Source: Methylophilaceae bacterium (GTDB taxonomy: Bacteria; Pseudomonadota; Gammaproteobacteria; Burkholderiales; Methylophilaceae). From it: 58,810 nucleotides of DNA. The first letter of the stretch is position 1, and the number at the start of each line of letters is the position of its first letter. Below the pieces are notes generated by a model. The model did not search any database, was not told where the DNA came from, and saw only the letters and a program-made list of their open reading frames with translations. Positions 53,730 through 58,810 of the stretch are shown here, piece after piece. The DNA is taken from assembly GCA_029244935.1 (NCBI GenBank), contig JAQWQF010000003.1:1-58810 (forward strand), read 5' to 3'. The position numbers and the translations under genes were made by a program.

Positions 53730-54593
53730 TTAATCGGTCAAGTAAAAAGGGTGTACCGATAAACCCTTAACTGCATAAATTTCTATATTTTCTGGCTTCA
53801 ATCGTTTAATTTCTTGAGACTGAATATTATTTTTTGGTCTTAAAAAAATACCTGACCCACTTCCTGACATTTTGGCATAACCAAATCTTTTCATCCAGTC
53901 CATCAGCAAAGATACGCTCAAAAATTTCTTAATTACTATATCTTCAAGGTCGTTATCAATAAATTCATGTTTTTTTAAGTCGAATGAGGACGCTATTTTC
54001 AACGGATTTACATTTTTTGTCAATTTAAAAGAGGTAAATATTGAGCCTGTTGAAATTGCAATATCTGGAACCGCGACCACATAATGAAATTCAGGTATAG
54101 ATATAGGGAAAAGTTGATCTCCAATACCTTCAACCCATGCATTCTCTCCAAAAATGAAAAAAGGGACATCTGCCCCTAATTTTATACCTATCTGCATCAA
54201 TTTATGTTTTGATAAACCAAGGTGACATATTTTATTAAGTGCCATTAAAGTAGTAGCAGCGTCAGAGCTCCCCCCCCCAAGACCAGCACCAATTGGTATT
54301 TTTTTTATAATTTCTATATCAACACCAATAGGCGTTTTATCTAGAAGAAGTTTGCATGCTTTATAAACAATGTCATTTTCTTTAGATATTAATGGATTAC
54401 TATTTTTAATGTTAATTTGATTATCATCTCTAATTCTTATGAATATTTCATCATAAAGATTTACAAATTGAAATACACTTTGAAGATTATGGTAGCCATC
54501 CACTCTTTTATCTTTTATTTTAAGGAATAGGTTTAACTTAGCTGGAGCCAAAAACTTAGTAAATGGTAAATCTAAATTAATATTAGCTTTCAT
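53730..54593 (-). CDS. ispE: 4-diphosphocytidyl-2-C-methyl-D-erythritol kinase
   Basis: A 287-residue GHMP kinase of the non-mevalonate isoprenoid pathway. APAKLNLFLKI (17-27) and the ATP-binding PIGAGLGGGSSDAATTL (about 95-111) are diagnostic, with MSGSGSGIFL near the C terminus. Its product path leads to the prenyl diphosphates used by crtE far upstream in this window. It overlaps lolB by 4 bp. Confidence 0.97.
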   Translation of the reverse strand: MKANINLDLPFTKFLAPAKLNLFLKIKDKRVDGYHNLQSVFQFVNLYDEIFIRIRDDNQINIKNSNPLISKENDIVYKACKLLLDKTPIGVDIEIIKKIPIGAGLGGGSSDAATTLMALNKICHLGLSKHKLMQIGIKLGADVPFFIFGENAWVEGIGDQLFPISIPEFHYVVAVPDIAISTGSIFTSFKLTKNVNPLKIASSFDLKKHEFIDNDLEDIVIKKFLSVSLLMDWMKRFGYAKMSGSGSGIFLRPKNNIQSQEIKRLKPENIEIYAVKGLSVHPFYLTD

Positions 54594-55147
54594 ATTTTTA
54601 AGTCATTGATAAAAATTTTAAGACTAATGTTGCCTTTGGTGTACTCAACCATTTTTGGAGTTTTGCGAATATTATCTTGAATTCCGCTAAATCTTATAGT
54701 CCAACCATCAAAGCTAATTGAAACATTTTGATTTTTAGTAAGTTCTTCGGGAGGAGACAATAAAAACTTTTTAAGTATAAAAACATTATCACTGCTACCA
54801 AATATATGCTTTATAACATTTTTAGTTTCTTTCGAATGGGAGGGGGATTCGAAAGAAATTTTTCTTGGAGATTCCGTTAAGGAAACTTTAGCTATGATAC
54901 TATTGAACGGATCATATATTTCAACAGCATCATGACCATTCATGGATACCCAGCGCATTCTTCCTGATAAGCCTTTTTCTTTTACGTACAAAAATATTTT
55001 TCCAGAAAGATGGAAATTCTTAATTTTAGGTATTTCTAATCTTTCTTTGTATTCACTGTAATTTAATGGAATATCATTTTTTGATTGTTGGATATTGGCG
55101 CAACCAATAATTATTGGAAGTAAAAATAGAATAAGAACAATTTTCAT
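54590..55147 (-). CDS. lolB: Outer-membrane lipoprotein insertion protein LolB
   Basis: A 185-residue LolB with a signal peptide and lipobox IIGC (Cys16). The family segments FHLSGKIFLYVKEKGLSGRMRW and later GWTIRFSG are present. LolB takes lipoproteins from LolA and inserts them in the outer membrane. The order lolB-ispE-tRNA-Gln-prs is, as I recall, characteristic of Betaproteobacteria. An exact 18-bp tandem repeat sits in the 27-bp gap in front of it. Confidence 0.93.
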   Translation of the reverse strand: MKIVLILFLLPIIIGCANIQQSKNDIPLNYSEYKERLEIPKIKNFHLSGKIFLYVKEKGLSGRMRWVSMNGHDAVEIYDPFNSIIAKVSLTESPRKISFESPSHSKETKNVIKHIFGSSDNVFILKKFLLSPPEELTKNQNVSISFDGWTIRFSGIQDNIRKTPKMVEYTKGNISLKIFINDLKI

Positions 55148-55150
55148 TTA

Positions 55151-55186
55151 TTAAGCTATTTTAATCTATTAAGCTATTTTAATCTA
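55151..55186. repeat. Exact 18-bp tandem duplication at the junction of the TPR gene and lolB
   Basis: The 18-base unit TTAAGCTATTTTAATCTA occurs twice with no mismatch (55151-55168 and 55169-55186). The copy nearest the TPR gene includes the last codons and stop of that gene; the other lies in the short gap in front of lolB. It looks like a recent slippage duplication. Confidence 0.9.
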
Positions 55187-56874
55187 TTTTGAGTTTCAGA
55201 AATTACAGTATTATTAGGATATTTTTCTAATGAATTTTTCAATATTTTTTTTGCTTCTTCTTTTTTTCCTTGTTTCCATAGTATCTCTCCAAGATGCGCT
55301 GCAATCTCTGGATCTTCTTGAACATCAAATGCTTTTTTAACAAACTGAAAAGCTAAATCTAAATTACCAAGTCTAAAATATACCCATCCCATACTGTCAA
55401 GAATGTAATGGTTTCTGGGCTCTATAGATAGTGCTATTTCAATATATTTCTTTGCGTCCTTAAGTTTAAAACCCCTATCCGCATAGGAATACCCTAGGGC
55501 ATTGTAGGCTAGGGCATAGTCAGGTTTTAGTTTAATTGCTTCTTTGAGAAGTTGTTCGGATAATATTTTGTTTCCAAGTCTGTCAGATAGCATCGCGTAA
55601 TCAAATTTAAATTGCGGGGAGTTTTGAAAATTATTTTCTTCTTTCTTCATAAGATCAAGACTCTCTGTTTTTCTTTCATTGTTATAAAGAAGTGATGTTT
55701 TAAATTGAAGAATTTTTAAGCGTTCTGGTTCAGGTAAATTTTTATAAACCTCAAGGGAGGAAATAGCATTATCTATAGATTCTTTTTCTGAAATAAATTG
55801 TGCGGCTAAAAGTTTTGACTCAAGAAAAAACTCTCCTGAATTAATTTTATTTAAATATTCAATCGAATCGTTAAATTTGCCTCTTTCATAATATATCTTT
55901 GCTAAATAAATAAAAATTTGGGGAGGATTTTGATAGCCCCTTTCTAAAGCTTGATTAAAGTATGTTTCTGCGAGATTTGAATCATTTAACTCTATCGAAA
56001 GAAGTGCAACTGTTAAACTAATTTCAGGTGAAGCTAATGAGCTATTTACGAGCTTTAGGAATTCTTTTTTTGCAGCATCATAATCTTTTAAATTTGTTAA
56101 TGATTTTGCATATTCCAGTCTGACCCCATTTGATTTAGGATTTTTTTGTAGATAGGATCGATAAAAAACTATAGCCTTTTCTGGTGAGCTTCTTGAAAGA
56201 ATGTGACCTCTAAAAAGTGCAGCTGTTTCCCAACCCGGCTTTATTTTATCTACAATATCTAGTTGGGTTTCAGCTAATTTTTTGTCCCTAGCCATAAAAG
56301 CGGCATGAGCTATAGAAAAATGTGCCTCAGCCAAACCCTCATAAGGTCTTGCTATTTCAATTACAAATCTTAAGGCATTTTTTTTATTTTCTACTTTGGA
56401 TAAAATACTATTAAGGTATACAAATCCATTTGCACGGGTATCTTCTTCATTTTTTAATAGTTTTTCTATTAATGGCTTAGCCTTTGTTAGATTTCCACTT
56501 GCAATGAATAACTCTGCCAGAACTTGTTCAGCAGCTACAGAGTCCTTATCTAATCGTCGCCATACATCCGCTGAATCCATTGCAAGTCGACCATTTCTTG
56601 CTCGTCCTGCAACGTCTGTAGCTCTCTGGGCTAGTGATACATCCTTAGTTAACTTAGCTAGGTCTAGATAAAGATGACCGGCTGAATTAAAGTCTCCTCT
56701 TTGGGAAGCGATTTCAGCTAGTAAAAATTTATAAACAAATTCAGCATTAGAATTTTGGATAGTAGCTGGTTTATTTTCATCGAATGTACCAGTTTCTATG
56801 GCATAAACATTATTGAATATGGATATAAAAAGGAAAAAAACTAACAAAAGGTTTATAAATTTATTTTTTATCAT
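55174..56874 (-). CDS. Exported tetratricopeptide-repeat protein
   Basis: A 566-residue protein with a signal peptide (MIKNKFINLLLVFFLFISIF, cleavage near residue 25) followed by many TPR motifs over most of the length. Examples are ALAYNALGYSYADRG and HYILDSMGWVYFRLGN near the C terminus, and SAGHLYLDLAKLTKDVSLA near the N terminus. TPR proteins of this size upstream of lolB occur in many Beta- and Gammaproteobacteria as unassigned genes. It probably scaffolds a periplasmic or outer-membrane complex (inference). It begins a leftward operon, divergent from the ABC gene. Confidence 0.9.
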   Translation of the reverse strand: MIKNKFINLLLVFFLFISIFNNVYAIETGTFDENKPATIQNSNAEFVYKFLLAEIASQRGDFNSAGHLYLDLAKLTKDVSLAQRATDVAGRARNGRLAMDSADVWRRLDKDSVAAEQVLAELFIASGNLTKAKPLIEKLLKNEEDTRANGFVYLNSILSKVENKKNALRFVIEIARPYEGLAEAHFSIAHAAFMARDKKLAETQLDIVDKIKPGWETAALFRGHILSRSSPEKAIVFYRSYLQKNPKSNGVRLEYAKSLTNLKDYDAAKKEFLKLVNSSLASPEISLTVALLSIELNDSNLAETYFNQALERGYQNPPQIFIYLAKIYYERGKFNDSIEYLNKINSGEFFLESKLLAAQFISEKESIDNAISSLEVYKNLPEPERLKILQFKTSLLYNNERKTESLDLMKKEENNFQNSPQFKFDYAMLSDRLGNKILSEQLLKEAIKLKPDYALAYNALGYSYADRGFKLKDAKKYIEIALSIEPRNHYILDSMGWVYFRLGNLDLAFQFVKKAFDVQEDPEIAAHLGEILWKQGKKEEAKKILKNSLEKYPNNTVISETQNRLK

Positions 56875-57055
56875 ATGTGTAGTATATATTTAGTAATTAG
56901 CTATTTTATGCTCAAGTTTAGACTATAATTCATTTGCTTGAATATTTACCTATAAATGACTGCATTTTTTGCATATAATTCATTCTTGTTTAAATATTTT
57001 ATATGAACTTTTTAAATTACAAGACTCTATTTAATGTATCAATCACGGAACAATT

Positions 57056-58006
57056 ATGGCCCTTAATAATAACTCAAAGGTCACACATACTTTAGAAGCA
57101 AAAGATTTATCCAGATTATTTGGCATAAATCATGCAGTAAAGAATGTTACATTTCATCTAAATAAGGGCGAAGTGTTAGGTTTTTTAGGACCAAACGGCG
57201 CAGGAAAATCAACAACAATGAGAATGCTCACTGGTAACTTGGCACCTACAGAAGGTTCTATCAGAGTCTGCGGCATCGATATTGTTGAGAGACCAAAAGA
57301 AGCTAAAAGCAATATTGGCTATCTTCCAGAAATGAGACCTCTTTATAAAGAATTAACTGTTGACGAGTTTCTCACAATTGCAGCAAGACTTCATAACGTC
57401 AACTCAAGAAATATTAGGAAAGCTGTCGAAGCGGCTAAAGATAAATGTGGTCTTGGGCACATGAGTAAAAGATTAATTGAAAATTTATCTAATGGATACC
57501 AACAAAGAGTAGGTATAGCTCAAGCAATTATTCATGAGCCAGAAATTGTTATACTAGATGAGCCAACTGTTGGCCTAGACCCAATACAAATCAGAGAAAT
57601 TAGGAAGCTTATTAAGGACATTGGGAAGAAGCATAGCGTAATTTTATCAACACATATTCTGCCAGAAGTTGAAATGGTCTGTGATCGTGTACAGATTATC
57701 GATAAAGGTAGTCTAGTTTTTCATGGTTCGATTGATGATTTAAGGCAACAGAGAAAAGGGAATAAATTATTAGTTGGCTTATCAAAACCTCCAGTGACTA
57801 AAGAAATTTTATCAATAGAGGGAGTTTCATTGGTAGAGAAAGTCGAGCATGGAATGTTTAGAATCCATATTAAGAGTGATTACATTCCGGCTGAAGAAAT
57901 TGTTGCCATATCGATAAAAAAAGGCTGGGGTCTATTTCATATTGCCCCAGATATTACAAGTTTAGAAGATATTTTCGTTCAATTGACTCAGATGCAACCT
58001 AAATAA
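57056..58006 (+). CDS. ABC transporter ATP-binding protein, GldA/CcmA-like
   Basis: A 316-residue ABC-2-type ATPase. Walker A GPNGAGKST (45-53), signature LSNGYQQRVGIAQ (about 144-156), Walker B IVILDEPTVGLDP (about 164-176) and a H-loop LSTHIL are complete. The C-terminal extension of roughly 95 residues is typical of the GldA/NosF-like group. It sits with a permease (58029) and a third gene at the right edge (GldF-GldG-like pattern). Not tied to gliding here; the substrate is unknown. Confidence 0.93.
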   Translation: MALNNNSKVTHTLEAKDLSRLFGINHAVKNVTFHLNKGEVLGFLGPNGAGKSTTMRMLTGNLAPTEGSIRVCGIDIVERPKEAKSNIGYLPEMRPLYKELTVDEFLTIAARLHNVNSRNIRKAVEAAKDKCGLGHMSKRLIENLSNGYQQRVGIAQAIIHEPEIVILDEPTVGLDPIQIREIRKLIKDIGKKHSVILSTHILPEVEMVCDRVQIIDKGSLVFHGSIDDLRQQRKGNKLLVGLSKPPVTKEILSIEGVSLVEKVEHGMFRIHIKSDYIPAEEIVAISIKKGWGLFHIAPDITSLEDIFVQLTQMQPK

Positions 58007-58028
58007 AAATTAAGGCTTATCAAAAACT

Positions 58029-58775
58029 ATGATTATTAATATCGCTAGAAAAGAATTAAAAACTGTTTTTGCGTCTCCGATGGGGTGGATCATTTTATCT
58101 CTTTTAATGGGTGGTTTTGGGTGGATGTATTCAGACGGAGTAGATAACTATTTTCAGGTTATGTCAGGATCGATTCGTCCGGCTGAAAGAGTAGGCGTTA
58201 CTATATTTGTTGGACAAACTGTTTATGGAGCAGCTAATTTCCTAATGACTGTAGCTACACCTTTATTAACAATGAGATTAATTAGCGAGGAAAGAAGAAA
58301 TCAAACATTACCATTCCTATTTAGTGCGCCAATCACATTAACCGAAATAGTATTAGGTAAGTTCTTAGGCCTAATAATATTTTTAGGTATTTTGGTTGTA
58401 TATATTTTTGTTATGTTATCAACACTAAATATCTGGGCGGATATTGATTTTGGCTACTTGTTGGGAAATTCTTTTGGATTAATGTTGTTAGTAGGTAGTT
58501 TTTCTGCATTGGGCATATACTTTTCAAGCCTCACTAATCAGCCAATTATTGCTGCAATCCTAAGTTTCATTGCTCTATTTGCAATGGGAGTCTTATCCAC
58601 TTACTTTGCGAGTGATCCTAATCATTGGTTTCATTATATATCGCTAAATAATCACTACCAATCATTTACAAGGGGCGTTATTGATAGTTCTGATGTAATT
58701 TATTTTATTTTGTTTATTGCAACATTTTTAACCCTGACGATTCGTCGATTAGATTCAGATAGATTGAGTGGGTAA
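58029..58775 (+). CDS. ABC-2 transporter permease, GldF-like
   Basis: A 248-residue permease with six hydrophobic helices. The N terminus MIINIARKELKTVFASPMGWI and the RLISEERRNQTLPFLFSAPI block (in parts) are diagnostic of the GldF/NosY-like permease family. It follows the ATPase by 22 bp. Its partner would be a GldG-like substrate-binding/auxiliary protein, whose start is seen at the right edge. Confidence 0.93.
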   Translation: MIINIARKELKTVFASPMGWIILSLLMGGFGWMYSDGVDNYFQVMSGSIRPAERVGVTIFVGQTVYGAANFLMTVATPLLTMRLISEERRNQTLPFLFSAPITLTEIVLGKFLGLIIFLGILVVYIFVMLSTLNIWADIDFGYLLGNSFGLMLLVGSFSALGIYFSSLTNQPIIAAILSFIALFAMGVLSTYFASDPNHWFHYISLNNHYQSFTRGVIDSSDVIYFILFIATFLTLTIRRLDSDRLSG

Positions 58776-58783
58776 CTATATTT

Positions 58784-58810
58784 ATGAAAATTAATAAAAA
58801 ACTAAAATTA
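58784..58810 (+). CDS. Start of the next gene of the ABC operon (GldG-like expected, truncated by window edge)
   Basis: An ATG at 58784 opens a frame giving MKINKKLKL up to the window end, 8 bases after the permease stop. The basic start fits a membrane or exported protein; a GldG-like auxiliary protein is expected from the usual operon layout. Only nine codons are visible, so the identity is an inference from context. Confidence 0.4.

Overview
The window looks like a piece of the chromosome of a streamlined, AT-rich aquatic betaproteobacterium, most likely Methylophilaceae of the OM43 / Ca. Methylopumilus type. This is inferred from four things: gene orders I associate with Betaproteobacteria (alaS-lysC-tRNA-Ser; lolB-ispE-tRNA-Gln-prs-rplY-pth-ychF; pcnB-folK-dNK-panB-panC-panD; lnt-corC-ybeY-phoH-miaB), a proteorhodopsin with a full retinal pathway, very short or overlapping gene junctions, and almost no non-coding DNA. 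No methanol-oxidation gene lies in the window, so the family is not proven.

Layout. (1) 1-2857, minus strand: an operon of three tandem paralogues of an unrecognised, probably surface-glycan-related family (one cut by the left edge) with a PhyH-type Fe(II)/2-oxoglutarate dioxygenase between copies. (2) 3003-3508, minus: three tiny membrane-protein genes, divergent from (3) 3838-10703, plus: a light-harvesting locus of proteorhodopsin (blue-type Gln at the tuning site), a terminator, then a second full-length opsin lacking both the retinal-binding lysine and the proton-acceptor aspartate, followed by crtE-crtI-crtB-crtY-blh, which make retinal from prenyl diphosphates. (4) 10712-19870, minus: a renalase-like flavoprotein, a 25-codon candidate, tRNA-Ser, lysC, alaS, recX, recA, cinA, pgpA, thiL and mog. 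(5) 19928-25302: an exported PDZ protein, darP/yjgA, pmbA, an mlaA without a lipobox, photolyase and rlmH. (6) 25318-30543, minus: rsfS, pantothenate genes panD/C/B, a deoxynucleoside kinase, folK, pcnB and a cobalamin adenosyltransferase. (7) 30606-43635: murI, ilvE, sco, a YgjP-like protease, plsC, gmhB, glyS/glyQ, lnt, a small exported protein, corC, ybeY, phoH and miaB. (8) 43736-50042: cysG, an OmpR/EnvZ pair, an EF-hand exported protein, a COG3146 acyltransferase, a DUF2970 protein and a glycosyltransferase-like gene whose end runs into tRNA-Met. (9) 50153-56874, minus: ychF, pth, rplY, prs, tRNA-Gln, ispE, lolB and a TPR protein. (10) 57056-58810: a GldA/GldF-type ABC exporter and the first codons of its next partner.

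The most interesting object is the second opsin (4605-5342). It keeps the seven-helix fold, the TM6 aromatic pocket, the TM3 carboxylate and the TM7 aspartate, but has Gly89 in place of the proton acceptor and Ile226 in place of the Schiff-base lysine. It heads the carotenoid/retinal operon and sits next to a proteorhodopsin with all its pump residues. It is intact, so it appears to be a retained protein with a non-pumping role rather than a pseudogene.
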